Under the pieces are notes generated by a model that saw only the letters and a list, made by a program, of their open reading frames with translations, had not been told where the DNA came from and made no database searches. The position numbers and the translations under genes are program-made. 64,000 nucleotides of DNA from Candidatus Gastranaerophilales bacterium (GTDB taxonomy: Bacteria > Cyanobacteriota > Vampirovibrionia > Gastranaerophilales > Gastranaerophilaceae): positions 45,653 to 109,652 of the forward strand of contig CAJULH010000002.1 in NCBI GenBank assembly GCA_910587175.1, read 5' to 3'. Every line of letters starts with the position of its first letter. Position 1 is the first letter of the stretch. Positions 25,319 through 34,185 of the stretch are shown one piece after another.

Positions 25319-26134
25319 ATGAAAACCATAATGCTTAATAATTTTGAAATAGGAAAAGATAAATTAACCGTTTTCGCAGGTCCTTGCGCCATTGAATCCA
25401 AGGATATTGTTTTTAAAACAGCTGAAAAACTAAAAAAAGTTTGTGAAGATTTAAATATAAACTATATTTTTAAAGCCTCTTATGACAAGGCAAACCGCTC
25501 TTCCATAAAATCTTTCAGAGGTCCCGGACTTGAAGAAGGGTTGAAGATTCTTGCAGCAGTCAAAAAAGAGTTTAATTTGCCGATTGTAACCGATATTCAC
25601 AAAGAAGAAGAGGCAAAACCCGCAGCAGAAGTAGCTGATGTATTGCAAATACCGGCATTTTTATGCCGTCAGACGGATTTGCTTGTAGCGGCAGCAAAGA
25701 CGGAAAAAATAGTAAACATTAAAAAAGGTCAGTTTCTGGCACCCTCCCAAATGAAATCTATCGCACAAAAGGTGATAGATTCAGGAAATGACAAAATTTT
25801 AATAACAGAACGCGGCACAACATTTGGCTACAACAACCTTGTATCTGATATGAGAAGCATAAAGATTATTCAGGATATGGGCTATCCTGTTGTGTTTGAT
25901 GCAACACATTCCGTGCAACTGCCAGGTGGCGCCGGAGAATCATCCTCCGGAGAAAGAGAATTCGCACCATTACTTGCAAAATCTGCAGTTGCAGCAGGCG
26001 CAAAATGTTTATTTTTTGAAATTCATCCTGAACCTGAAAAAGCTCTCTGCGACGGGGCAAATATGATACCCCTGAATGAAGCTTATGATTTATTCAAAAT
26101 TCTGAATGAAATATTCAGGGTTGTAAATAGATAG
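25319..26134 (+). CDS. kdsA: 3-deoxy-8-phosphooctulonate synthase
   Basis: Condenses arabinose-5-phosphate with phosphoenolpyruvate to Kdo-8-phosphate, for lipopolysaccharide inner core; this implies an outer membrane. Seen: FAGPCAIES, FKASYDKANRSS, IPAFLCRQTDLL, ITERGTTFGYNNLV, VVFDATHSVQLPG and FEIHPEPEKALCDG. 271 aa is normal. The cysteine in AGPCAIES marks the position that binds metal in the metal-dependent class. It is divergent from recA. Confidence 0.95.
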   Translation: MKTIMLNNFEIGKDKLTVFAGPCAIESKDIVFKTAEKLKKVCEDLNINYIFKASYDKANRSSIKSFRGPGLEEGLKILAAVKKEFNLPIVTDIHKEEEAKPAAEVADVLQIPAFLCRQTDLLVAAAKTEKIVNIKKGQFLAPSQMKSIAQKVIDSGNDKILITERGTTFGYNNLVSDMRSIKIIQDMGYPVVFDATHSVQLPGGAGESSSGEREFAPLLAKSAVAAGAKCLFFEIHPEPEKALCDGANMIPLNEAYDLFKILNEIFRVVNR

Positions 26135-26167
26135 AAAGTTTTGATACGCAGGACATAAACTCACTAA

Positions 26168-26221
26168 AATAGCGCCCAGTTCCACGCAGGCATAAATGCA
26201 CTACAAACCGCAGGCGCTATT
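26168..26221. terminator. 9-bp inverted repeat covering the stop of the MntR-type gene
   Basis: AATAGCGCC/GGCGCTATT (26168-26176 and 26213-26221). On the minus strand it is followed by TTTAG. It sits between convergent kdsA and the metal regulator and includes the latter's stop codon. Confidence 0.45.
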
Positions 26222-26642
26222 CATACAATTTTGAGATTTTTTCTTTCAATTCAGGGTTTGTTTTGCACAATTCCTGGATAAAAACGGAAAATTTTGTCAT
26301 GCGGTTAAACATGGTTTCAGACATTATATGTTCCATTTTACAGGCATTTTCAATAGCTTCATCTTTTGGCAGATTCAAAATATTTTCTAAAAATTCGCTC
26401 ATGACCTTATGTTTTTGAATGATATCCGCCGCAAGTTTCTCGCCAAGCTTTGTTAAGGTTATTGCAGAATAAGGTTCATAGTTTATAAGTCCTTTGTTTT
26501 TAAGGCTGATAAGGGCTCCTGTAACAGACGCTTTTTTTACATTTAAAATGTTTGAAATATCTGTCACCTTTGCCTCGTTTTTTTTCAATATTTCATTGTA
26601 AATTGCCTCAAGATAATCTTCCAAGCTTTCCGAAAGTTTCAT
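26217..26642 (-). CDS. DtxR/MntR-family metal-dependent transcriptional regulator
   Basis: Represses metal uptake or related genes when iron or manganese is bound. Seen: LSESLEDYLEAIYNE, winged helix (VTDISNILNVKKASVTGALISLKNKGLI), then the dimerization domain with LTKLGEKLAADIIQKH and CKMEHIMSETMFNRM, the latter holding the usual E-H metal ligands. 141 aa matches the short MntR form without an SH3 tail. Ribosome site AAGGAAAAGGA. No metal transporter gene is adjacent. Confidence 0.9.
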   Translation of the reverse strand: MKLSESLEDYLEAIYNEILKKNEAKVTDISNILNVKKASVTGALISLKNKGLINYEPYSAITLTKLGEKLAADIIQKHKVMSEFLENILNLPKDEAIENACKMEHIMSETMFNRMTKFSVFIQELCKTNPELKEKISKLYE

Positions 26643-26701
26643 AAAATCCTTTTCCTTAAATCCTCTTGCCGCTTTGCCAAAAGAGTCGTAACCGTTAAAA
26701 C

Positions 26702-27472
26702 CTAATTTTCATTCACTTTTATTTTACCCTTTACATTTTTGTCTATATTTAGGCTTTCAAACAAACTGTCTAAAAGCTGATTCGGGGTATTTGCACTGTA
26801 AAACTTACCTCTTGTTGCAACAGCAGCACATCTTAGTTGGTTATTTGCCTCTTCATCAAAAATATCAAATGCTATAACATCAATTGAGATATCATCCCTT
26901 GTCCTCATAAGCTCAATTGCATAATCACAGGGGCTTTCATCACAGTTTTCACCGCCATCTGTTAAAAGGACAATATGTTTTTTGCCTTCGATTCCTGCAA
27001 AATCAATATTTACAGCCTGTTTTAGGGAATATGTTATAGGAGTCCATCCGACAGCTTTGGTGTTATACAAAGCACCTAGGATATTATCTGCATTTTGGGT
27101 TCTGAATGGTACAACCATTTTTGATGCCATACACCCCTGAAGATATGTGAAACCGACCTTGTGTCCGTATACACGAAGCCCCGTTTTAACAGAAGGGGGA
27201 ATTTTTGGCAAAATAACTGTTAAAGTTTCAAGTGCCACCTGCATTTTGCTTTTGCCAGCCATTTTTTCATTCATGGAATTTGAATAATCCACAATAAATA
27301 AAATATATGAACCTTCCGAAAACTGCGGAGCATCGGATTTTAATTTTTGGAAAGTATCGGGCGTATAGACACTGTATTCAAAGTTTGACTTTGCAAATGT
27401 TTTGTCAAAAATGGTATAATTTACAAAACAGATAAGAAATGATATAAGAAAAATTATCTTAAGATTATTCAT
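26702..27472 (-). CDS. Secreted von Willebrand factor A domain protein
   Basis: Seen: N-terminal signal or anchor (IIFLISFLICFVNYTIF), then a VWA domain with an intact metal-ion site: DYSNSMNE (DxSxS), T in GWTPITYS, and D in LLTDGGENCDESPCD. A pair of cysteines in that last loop and CAAV near the end may form disulphides, fitting an extracytoplasmic place. 256 aa. Known: such domains bind partners via Mg2+. The partner is unknown; nothing else is in the unit. Confidence 0.8.
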   Translation of the reverse strand: MNNLKIIFLISFLICFVNYTIFDKTFAKSNFEYSVYTPDTFQKLKSDAPQFSEGSYILFIVDYSNSMNEKMAGKSKMQVALETLTVILPKIPPSVKTGLRVYGHKVGFTYLQGCMASKMVVPFRTQNADNILGALYNTKAVGWTPITYSLKQAVNIDFAGIEGKKHIVLLTDGGENCDESPCDYAIELMRTRDDISIDVIAFDIFDEEANNQLRCAAVATRGKFYSANTPNQLLDSLFESLNIDKNVKGKIKVNEN

Positions 27473-27502
27473 AAAACTATTCTACTATAAAGGAGTGTAC
27501 TT

Positions 27503-28132
27503 ATGGAAATATTTGAATGTATTGATACAAGAAAAACTATCAGAAAATATTCTGACTATATACCGACAGATGATGAAATCAAAAGGATAATAAATTCCGC
27601 CCGCCTGGCACCTGCTGCAATGAATACACAAAACTGGAAGTTTTTGGCAATTTATAACAATGATATTAAAAAACAGATGGCTGATGCCATTTTAAGAAAA
27701 TATGATGAAATAGTTTCAAGAATCAAAGATGAGACAAAAGAAGGCGTTTTAAGATATAAAGGACATTCCACATTCTTTGAAAATGCACCGGTTGTAATAG
27801 CTTGTATCGAAACACAAGCTGCATCTTTTATGGGAGGCGTTTTAGAAGAAGCAAATTATGCAAAGGAAGAAATTTCAAAAATGCGACCGGATTCTTACCT
27901 TTTAAGTATGGGCGGGGCTGTTGAAAATATGGCACTTTCAGCTACAGCACTCGGGCTTTCAAGCTGTTGGATGGTAGCACCTTTGCTTGCAAGCGAAGAA
28001 TTCAAAAAGATTTTGAATCTGAAAGATGATGATAAAGTTGTAACCCTTTTAACAATCGGAAAACCATACGCAGACAACCCGAACAGAGCACCTAAGAAAG
28101 CGCTGGAAGAGGTTATGAAGATAATAAAATAA
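27503..28132 (+). CDS. Nitroreductase-family FMN oxidoreductase
   Basis: FMN-dependent reduction of nitro compounds, quinones or similar, using NAD(P)H. Seen: IDTRKTIRKYSDYIPTDDEI, the RLAPAAMNTQNWKF segment (FMN contact), MSLSATALGL-type segment (NMALSATALGLSSCWM), and the C-terminal LTIGKPYADNPNRAPKK. 209 aa is normal. Start preceded by AAGGAG. A short intrinsic terminator follows the stop directly. Confidence 0.9.
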   Translation: MEIFECIDTRKTIRKYSDYIPTDDEIKRIINSARLAPAAMNTQNWKFLAIYNNDIKKQMADAILRKYDEIVSRIKDETKEGVLRYKGHSTFFENAPVVIACIETQAASFMGGVLEEANYAKEEISKMRPDSYLLSMGGAVENMALSATALGLSSCWMVAPLLASEEFKKILNLKDDDKVVTLLTIGKPYADNPNRAPKKALEEVMKIIK

Positions 28133-28150
28133 CCTTGTAAGAAGGTTTTT
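28131..28150 (+). terminator. intrinsic terminator after the nitroreductase gene
   Basis: AACCTT/AAGGTT stem with a 5-base loop and TTTTT, starting inside the stop region. Confidence 0.7.
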
Positions 28151-28174
28151 GTATATTTAATTTAATATTGCACT

Positions 28175-28217
28175 TTAAAAGCGCTTGTGGTATTTTTATT
28201 TACCCGGGCGCTTTTAA
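28175..28217. repeat. 10-bp inverted repeat with 23-base loop
   Basis: TTAAAAGCGC (28175-28184) and GCGCTTTTAA (28208-28217). It lies in the 155-bp gap between the nitroreductase gene and the next ORF; purpose unknown. Confidence 0.4.
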
Positions 28218-28288
28218 TATCTTAAAGCCGCACCAAAACCCAAAAAGGCACCGGCACACTTTAACAACATATCAAAAGGAATACATCT

Positions 28289-28855
28289 ATGCGCATAGAT
28301 TCAATAAGCTGTAACAACAAAATTTTTGCTGCAAAAAAATATTCTAAAGAAAAGCAAAAAACAGTTATAAAACCTTTAAAAGAAGATACTGCTGCATTTA
28401 AGGGCAAAAAGAAAGAAAAGCCAACAATAATGCCAAAACCCGTATATTCATTCTTATTAAATATGGGTCAAAAAAGAGCAAAAGAACTTGAGCTTCAGGC
28501 AAAAAACATTCAGAAAGATGCAGTTGAAATATTTAGATATTCATACCCCGGAAACAGCATTAAGGATGCAACACAAATAATCTCGGATGGCGTTGATATG
28601 GACAATAAAATACACAAAACAGCCAGAAAATACATATATTCCGGGGGTAAAATTTCAAAAGTAATGATTGATGCAGCAGAAGATTCAGACACCGGCAAGA
28701 TAAGTGCAAAGCAAATATTTAAATTTAAAAACGAGAAATTATTCTCGGTTTGTGAAAATGTTGTAATAGAGCCTGATGGTACAATAGATTTTCAAAGAAA
28801 ATATAAAACAGACTCAAATGGCAAATTACAGTGTGTTTATAACAAAATTTTATAA
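28289..28855 (+). CDS. Unrecognised 188-aa protein with AFKG motif
   Basis: Not recognised. The lineage motif TAAFKGKKKEK lies near residue 35. The rest reads as a mixed alpha/beta domain whose second half (SGGKISKVMIDAAEDSDTG ... FKFKNEKLFSVCENV ... GTIDFQRKYKTDSNGKLQCVYNK) looks like repeated antiparallel strands. No membrane span or signal peptide is seen. It is a single gene between an inverted repeat and a convergent small gene. Confidence 0.6.
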   Translation: MRIDSISCNNKIFAAKKYSKEKQKTVIKPLKEDTAAFKGKKKEKPTIMPKPVYSFLLNMGQKRAKELELQAKNIQKDAVEIFRYSYPGNSIKDATQIISDGVDMDNKIHKTARKYIYSGGKISKVMIDAAEDSDTGKISAKQIFKFKNEKLFSVCENVVIEPDGTIDFQRKYKTDSNGKLQCVYNKIL

Positions 28856-28910
28856 GTTTGATTTTATAAGTTTGTTATAAACAGAAATGCTGCAAAACAA
28901 GAAACATACA

Positions 28911-28941
28911 TACAAAAAGAGGCAGGAAATTATTCCCGCCT
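28911..28941 (-). terminator. intrinsic terminator, minus strand
   Basis: GGC-G-GGAA/TTCC-T-GCC pairs fully on the minus strand (one G-U) and is followed by TCTTTTTG. It ends the small gene at 28972-29133. Confidence 0.65.
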
Positions 28942-28971
28942 ATGCTGAATTAAACTAAATTTTTAAATCTT

Positions 28972-29133
28972 TTACATCAGACCTAACATTTTTTTGTACC
29001 AGCTAAATGTTTCAAGCTCAATTCCATTGAATGTGGTCTTCAAACATTGTTTTTTTAGATAACTTCGAAATTCATCGTTGAATTTTGATTTGATGGGCGA
29101 TTTAACTTTGAGCTTTTCTGCCAGAGTAGTCAT
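28972..29133 (-). CDS. Small 53-aa unrecognised protein
   Basis: Not recognised. The reading frame opens further upstream, but GGGAGGTG 7 bases before the ATG at 29133 settles the start. The product is basic (TLAEKLKVKSPIKSK ... SYLKKQCLKTTF) and ends FSWYKKMLGLM. It has its own terminator, and a TATAAT lies upstream near 29198, so it looks like a real monocistronic small gene. Confidence 0.6.
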   Translation of the reverse strand: MTTLAEKLKVKSPIKSKFNDEFRSYLKKQCLKTTFNGIELETFSWYKKMLGLM

Positions 29134-29346
29134 GTTTAGCACCTCCCGTTTTTGAACACACACTGCACACTTTTTTAACTAACAACATAATTTATTATAG
29201 CATATTTATATGATTTTATAAAGTTTGTGAAGTATATTTTTTGCCATAAAAGGGCATCAAAAGGTACCCATTTGTGTAAATTTTTGTAACAATTTGGAAA
29301 TAGTCGTTATTTAATTTTACAGTCTGCATAAATTTTTCCCCGGTTT

Positions 29347-29886
29347 TTAAATATTTTTTCCCATATTGTAAGCTTCATCAAGCAAATCTTTACGCTGGTT
29401 TACATCGTTAGCACCTTCAAGACCGGCTCCTTCAATACAACCGCAAAGTTTTACTCCGCTAAAGCATGATATCCAGCCCCTGACACCGTTTAATACGGTT
29501 TGTGCAACGCCTTTTGAACTATCTGCAGCAGTTGCAATAACATAAACCTCCTTAAAACGGTAACTTGCAGAAAAGAGACTGTTTGCCCTGTCTATCATTG
29601 TTTTCATCTGTCCTGCCATTTCATAATAATAAACAGGGGTCGCCCAAACTATAACGTCAGCATCTTTCATCTTTTCTGTCACAGCATTTGCATCATCATC
29701 TATTACGCATTTGCCAATTTTTTGACAGGCAAGACAACCTTTGCAAAATTTAATATCTTTATCTTTTAAAGAAATAAAATCAACACTATGACCCGCTTCT
29801 TTTGCTCCGCGCTCCATTTGATACGCTAAAATCTCGGAATTAGCATTATTTCTAAGGCTTGTTGAGATTATCAAAACTTTTTTCAT
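29347..29886 (-). CDS. Flavodoxin-fold NADPH-dependent FMN reductase family protein
   Basis: Reduces FMN or quinone-type substrates with NAD(P)H, or acts as an iron-sulfur flavoprotein. Seen: VLIISTSLRNNANSEILA (flavin phosphate loop), the cysteine pair pattern FCKGCLACQKIGKC, which resembles the family's Cys motif, and VIVWATPVYYYEMAGQMKTMIDR. 179 aa from the ATG at 29886, fixed by GAGGGG just upstream. A promoter with a palindromic operator precedes it, so expression is probably regulated, for instance by an oxidative or xenobiotic sensor. Confidence 0.85.
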   Translation of the reverse strand: MKKVLIISTSLRNNANSEILAYQMERGAKEAGHSVDFISLKDKDIKFCKGCLACQKIGKCVIDDDANAVTEKMKDADVIVWATPVYYYEMAGQMKTMIDRANSLFSASYRFKEVYVIATAADSSKGVAQTVLNGVRGWISCFSGVKLCGCIEGAGLEGANDVNQRKDLLDEAYNMGKNI

Positions 29887-29907
29887 ATCTGCCCCTCTTA
29901 TTTTTTC

Positions 29908-29937
29908 TTGTATATATACAATACAATTTTGAGTCAA
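29908..29937 (-). promoter_or_regulatory. promoter with a palindromic operator over the -10 box
   Basis: On the minus strand TTGACT (29932-29937), 17-bp spacer, TATACA (29909-29914). The perfect 14-bp palindrome TTGTATATATACAA (29908-29921) covers the -10 box and is a likely repressor site. Confidence 0.65.
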
Positions 29938-30112
29938 CTCCAAGTCAAGTATTTTGGATAAATGTATGTATATCAAGAGTTTTAGCCTCAGGAATACAGT
30001 TTTGTTTACGGTCTGTAATTTAATAACTAAGCTATTGCTCCAAGTTTCCATTACAATATATTTCAGCAAAAATTCCTATTCTTGAGATTTTGGTTTCATT
30101 ACATAAGCCTTT

Positions 30113-30874
30113 TTATGACATATTCTTTACGTCATACGCCATTTGAGAACCCGCATGATTTTTTGAGGAAACGTTTAAAAAACCATATTTTTCAGAAATT
30201 CTTCTCTTTAATGCCTTTTTTTCAGGATCAAAATCAAAAAACAGCTTATCATAGAGATTTACACCCTCAAAATAAAGCGGGGACTTCTGGTCTTTAAAAA
30301 TGTCAGGGTATGCACCCTTATAATATTGATGTGCCAATACATTCAAAGCAAGGCAATCTATTTCTTCCTGAATTGAATTATCGGAATCTTCATCTTTTGC
30401 ATGTCCTGCCTCATGGAACATGGCTTCCGATATTGCCAGTATATCAGGGAAGGATGCTAAATCCTTATAGTTTGAATTAATTAGTACGGCAGGATTGGCT
30501 TGTGTAGTATCAAGACAGGCATGAACATTCGGGTTTGAAAATTCAGCGTACATAACATCTATATTTTTACTTTTTAAATAATCTACAGCCTCGCTGCCGT
30601 TTTTAAAAGGAAGACTTACGCCAAGATTCTGCATATAGATAATATCATTTGCAGAAAACCTCACCTTGGAAAGTTCATCCAGCGCCTTTGATATCGTACC
30701 TTCCTGGGCTTTTGTGGTTTGAACAGGATTAACATATATTCCGGTACGGCTATCTGCAGAAAAATTTCCTGTCTCTTTGGAAGATGCATCTTTTTTAGCA
30801 TTTTCCGATGTTTTCTTATCAGGCTTTGACCAGAATTTACCGTATGACAAGCTGTTCAGGCAGTTTACTCTCAT
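30113..30874 (-). CDS. HExxH metallopeptidase-like protein of unknown family
   Basis: Seen: 253 aa. Residues about 142-147 read FHEAGHAKDEDSD, a zincin-type H-E-x-x-H, followed about 20 residues on by QEEIDCLALNVLAHQYYKG with glutamates that could be the third ligand. N-terminus RVNCLNSLSYGKFWSKPDKK has the lineage style; no signal peptide. Inference: a zinc peptidase or a structural relative. Start at 30874 rather than a longer frame that would add an unlikely cysteine-rich leader. The ATG lacks a strong ribosome site. Confidence 0.6.
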   Translation of the reverse strand: MRVNCLNSLSYGKFWSKPDKKTSENAKKDASSKETGNFSADSRTGIYVNPVQTTKAQEGTISKALDELSKVRFSANDIIYMQNLGVSLPFKNGSEAVDYLKSKNIDVMYAEFSNPNVHACLDTTQANPAVLINSNYKDLASFPDILAISEAMFHEAGHAKDEDSDNSIQEEIDCLALNVLAHQYYKGAYPDIFKDQKSPLYFEGVNLYDKLFFDFDPEKKALKRRISEKYGFLNVSSKNHAGSQMAYDVKNMS

Positions 30875-30966
30875 CTGACACCAAACTTTACCAACACAAA
30901 AATATACCTTTATTTTACAATATAACACCTGAAAATAAAAATGTTTGCGTTTTATGTCAGAAAATT

Positions 30967-31001
30967 ATGGTAAAATGTCCGGCAGAATTAACCACCGGAC
31001 A
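30967..31001 (-). terminator. intrinsic terminator, minus strand
   Basis: TGTCCGG/CCGGACA stem (30976-30982 and 30995-31001) followed on the minus strand by TTTTACC, after the 996-aa gene. Confidence 0.65.
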
Positions 31002-31017
31002 TATATATACTGATTTT

Positions 31018-34008
31018 TTATTCTTCAACTTCAATTTCGATTAAATCCTGCAATTCTTCAGGAGTGTATGTGGTTTCAGGATTTTCTTCGATAATTTCTT
31101 CAACAGCCTCTTCTACAGCTTCTTCTGCGGGTTTTTCTGCTTCAGGTTCTTCCGCAGGAATTTCACCTTGTGTTTCTTCTGCTAAATCAACCTGGTTTTC
31201 GCCCTGTACACTGCCTTCGACACCCTCTTCAGCGGGCTCTTCCGCGCTGTCTGCAGGAATCGTGCCGTCTGTAAACGTGTTATCAGGCGTACCTTCGGGA
31301 ATTTCACCTGCTGCACCATCCGCAGCACCCGTATTGCCGGCACCGACGTCACCTTCAGGTATGCCTTCGCCATCTGCTTCGCCAGCTTCTCCTGTTCCAC
31401 CAGCTTCACCTGCACCTTCCAGTATACCTGAAACATTTTCCGGGTCTGCACCTTCAATGGTTTCGGCACCTTCTTGTGAACCTGGTATTACAGAAGTGCT
31501 ACCCTCTGTGCCTTCAACCCCTTCAGCAGCGCCAGCTTCAGGACCTGATTCACCGCCTAATACCAGAACACCCTCTGTGCCTTCAGGAATTTCACCTGTT
31601 GCACCATTATCCGGACTGCCTTCTGCAGCAGAAGAATCGCCTGCAAGTATAAGATTAGCTGCGTCCTCTTCAGCGGGCTCGCCATTTTCAAATTCTTCGG
31701 GGCTATATGCAGGTACACCATCATTAGGAGCAGCAGGAATTATCATTGGTGTATAGGCATCAAGCTCTGCAAGGGTGTTATTGTTCTTACCATTGTTTTC
31801 TTTTTCGGCAAGACGTCTTGCTGCCTCTTCTTCCTGTTTACGGACTTCTTCAAGTCTAAGTTCGGAAGATTTTGCGGTTAAATCGATTGCAAGCTGCTGC
31901 AGGGCTGATGTATCAACATTTGGATTTGCCATATTTGCAATTTCAAGGTTTATTGAATTTGCAAGATTATTTGCTTCATCGCTTGTTGCAACAGCATTTG
32001 CCTGGGCAGTATATGACATTGTTTTTTCATCTGCAATACTTTGAATTTTTTGCTGCATTTGAACATTTATAGCATTTACGCCTGTAGAATCCACTTCGTA
32101 TGAAGATATTGAATCCAAATATTGGGCTGCTTCTGCCTGGATTGAAGACAATTCCTGAATAGAATCGGTGCTTTGTATCTTTGAAGAAAATTCCTGAACT
32201 TTTTCGTCAACAATTTTTTGCTCATCTGCCCTGATTTGAAGCAACTTTTCGTCTACTTTGCCCATATCAAGTGTGGATGAAACAGATTTATACGTGTCAT
32301 ACTGAGCTCCAACTTCATCGTACAAAGCTTCAAGCTCTTCTAAAGATTTTCCTGAAGTTGTAATGGAATTGGCATAATCATCCAAAAGCGTCTGTTGCTG
32401 TTCTCTGATATCAGCCAATACTGTATCAAATTCACTCAAATCAAGGTCTAAATTTTCCTGATAGCTTTTGAACAATTCTAAATCAGAACTTGTAAGGTTG
32501 TATAAATCTTCCAATTCTTCAATAGTTTTGCCTGAAATATCAATTCCTTTTAAATATTCATCAATATCATTTTGTGCCTTTTCTTTGGCTTCAGCCTGCA
32601 CTTTTTCGTAATCTTCCGTATTGACATCGTACTTGCCGTCTGCTGCCGCACCATCTACTCCGGTTTTATTTTCACCTGCAGCATCAAGTGCGCCTGAATA
32701 TCCATCCATACCTGACGTATATGAACCACCGCCTGATGAACCGCCTGTGTACATGCCGTCTGAAATAGATGATACGTCGTTATTAACATCTTCCTGATTC
32801 TTTTCTTTAATAAACTGGATTAAATCCTGAAGAGGCTTAAGATTTATATCAGCAGTTGCCTGATTGCTTTCAAGCGCGCTGATTAAGGCTGTAATGTCAT
32901 CAGCGGATGCAATGTAGCTTCCTGTGTCATCAACAACATTACCGCTTGATTCTATGGCATTTTTTGTATGCTCAACAAATTTTTCAACATATTCATCTGC
33001 GTATTTTGTCTTTTCATCGCCGGAGCCAAGCTTATCAAGCAAATCCTGACCTTTAAACTCAATTCCGTATTTTTCACAAAGCTCTGCCCACTGTTCCATT
33101 TGGGCTTGATATTCTACGATTGATGCAATATTATTTGCAACATCATCAACACTTTTTATCTTGTCAAAACCGCCGTCTATTTTGTTAATTTCGCGTTCCG
33201 CTTCTTTTGCTATATCTTCTGTGATTTCACCGATTTCTTTTTGCGCATATTCTTTCTTTGAAATACAATCGTCCATTGTCTGCTGCATTTGCTCTTTGAA
33301 TTCGTCTATTTCTTTTTGTTTTGCATAATTGTATATACCAACACCAAGAGCAGCAAGACCACAAACACCGGCTACAATCCACCCGGCAACCGGAACAGAA
33401 ACACTAACACCTGCTATGGTGGCAAGAGTACCTGTTATGCCCATAGCTGCAGCGGTACCTGCTGCTGTGGCAGCAGACAAACCTCCAATTGCAAGGTATG
33501 CCTGATATTCTTCCGGCACAAGACTTCCAAAACCGCTTTGCTGGCTGATACCATCCAATGCTGCCATATTAAATGTAAGCTCCTGCATATAAGCATCAAT
33601 CGTTTCAGGGTCTTTACTTGAAAGGGCACTGTCTATGCTGCTCATAATAGAATTTAGGTTATTTGCAATCTGGTTATAATATTGGGCTATATCCTCAAGT
33701 TTGCTGTCTGCTGATAATTTTGAAGCACCACTAAGACCGTTATTCACAAGCCAGTTGTTATAATCAAAAATATCTACTTCGGTTTTGCCTGCATCACCGT
33801 CATCTTCAGAACCTTCATCAAAAACAACAAGGTCGTTTTCATCCGTTGAAACCACACTTGTACCATACCGGCGCTGGTAATCTATAATCAGCTGTTTTTG
33901 CGCATCGATATCACCGCTTAGCTTTCTTACCTCATCATATTTAGCCTTATCGGAAAAATAATAGGTTTGTCCTGCTATTGTAACGCTTCCAACGCTCCCG
34001 TTGCTCAT
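31018..34008 (-). CDS. 996-aa coiled-coil protein with glycine-zipper segment and acidic Pro/Gly/Glu tail
   Basis: Not recognised. Seen in order: globular N-terminus (TVTIAGQTYYFSDKAK-like start), helical region, a Gly/Ala-rich hydrophobic segment at about 172-230 (AATAAGTAAAMGITGTLA ... VAGVCGLAALGVGIYN) that could span or insert into membrane, a glycine/serine linker near 420, then about four degenerate repeats of 55-70 aa (each with KSLEELEALYD-like helices) to about 745, and from about 765 an acidic low-complexity tail with recurring GEIPEGT and EGVEGTEG. No signal peptide. The ribosome site AGGAAGG precedes the ATG. It is divergent from the multi-wHTH regulator, which may control it. A surface, secreted or pore-type role is possible but unproven. 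Confidence 0.65.
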   Translation of the reverse strand: MSNGSVGSVTIAGQTYYFSDKAKYDEVRKLSGDIDAQKQLIIDYQRRYGTSVVSTDENDLVVFDEGSEDDGDAGKTEVDIFDYNNWLVNNGLSGASKLSADSKLEDIAQYYNQIANNLNSIMSSIDSALSSKDPETIDAYMQELTFNMAALDGISQQSGFGSLVPEEYQAYLAIGGLSAATAAGTAAAMGITGTLATIAGVSVSVPVAGWIVAGVCGLAALGVGIYNYAKQKEIDEFKEQMQQTMDDCISKKEYAQKEIGEITEDIAKEAEREINKIDGGFDKIKSVDDVANNIASIVEYQAQMEQWAELCEKYGIEFKGQDLLDKLGSGDEKTKYADEYVEKFVEHTKNAIESSGNVVDDTGSYIASADDITALISALESNQATADINLKPLQDLIQFIKEKNQEDVNNDVSSISDGMYTGGSSGGGSYTSGMDGYSGALDAAGENKTGVDGAAADGKYDVNTEDYEKVQAEAKEKAQNDIDEYLKGIDISGKTIEELEDLYNLTSSDLELFKSYQENLDLDLSEFDTVLADIREQQQTLLDDYANSITTSGKSLEELEALYDEVGAQYDTYKSVSSTLDMGKVDEKLLQIRADEQKIVDEKVQEFSSKIQSTDSIQELSSIQAEAAQYLDSISSYEVDSTGVNAINVQMQQKIQSIADEKTMSYTAQANAVATSDEANNLANSINLEIANMANPNVDTSALQQLAIDLTAKSSELRLEEVRKQEEEAARRLAEKENNGKNNNTLAELDAYTPMIIPAAPNDGVPAYSPEEFENGEPAEEDAANLILAGDSSAAEGSPDNGATGEIPEGTEGVLVLGGESGPEAGAAEGVEGTEGSTSVIPGSQEGAETIEGADPENVSGILEGAGEAGGTGEAGEADGEGIPEGDVGAGNTGAADGAAGEIPEGTPDNTFTDGTIPADSAEEPAEEGVEGSVQGENQVDLAEETQGEIPAEEPEAEKPAEEAVEEAVEEIIEENPETTYTPEELQDLIEIEVEE

Positions 34009-34128
34009 AGTTCTATACCTTCCTATTGGTTAGCCACACTTTTTCTACATGTTTCATCGGTGCTTTTTCCTGTAAACTTTACCGTTTTTGGAATTTTGTA
34101 AACATTTTGTTACAATTTCCGGTAAATA

Positions 34129-34148
34129 AAAACAAAAATTTTTGTTTT
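34129..34148. promoter_or_regulatory. perfect 20-bp palindrome, probable operator
   Basis: AAAACAAAAA/TTTTTGTTTT in the 150-bp divergent region. It overlaps the -35 zone of the regulator's promoter (TATAAT at 34167-34172). A natural site for a dimeric winged-helix protein such as the adjacent gene product. Confidence 0.5.
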
Positions 34149-34185
34149 ACGAACGTTTATGTATTGTATAATTAAAAAAACAAGC

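Noticed and set aside
31064..31756. 230-codon open frame on the plus strand, opposite the 996-aa gene
   Set aside because: It lies wholly antisense to the Glu/Gly/Pro-rich tail of the 996-aa protein. Its Ser/Ala/Pro-rich product is what the complement of GAA/GGT/CCT codons gives. No ribosome site.
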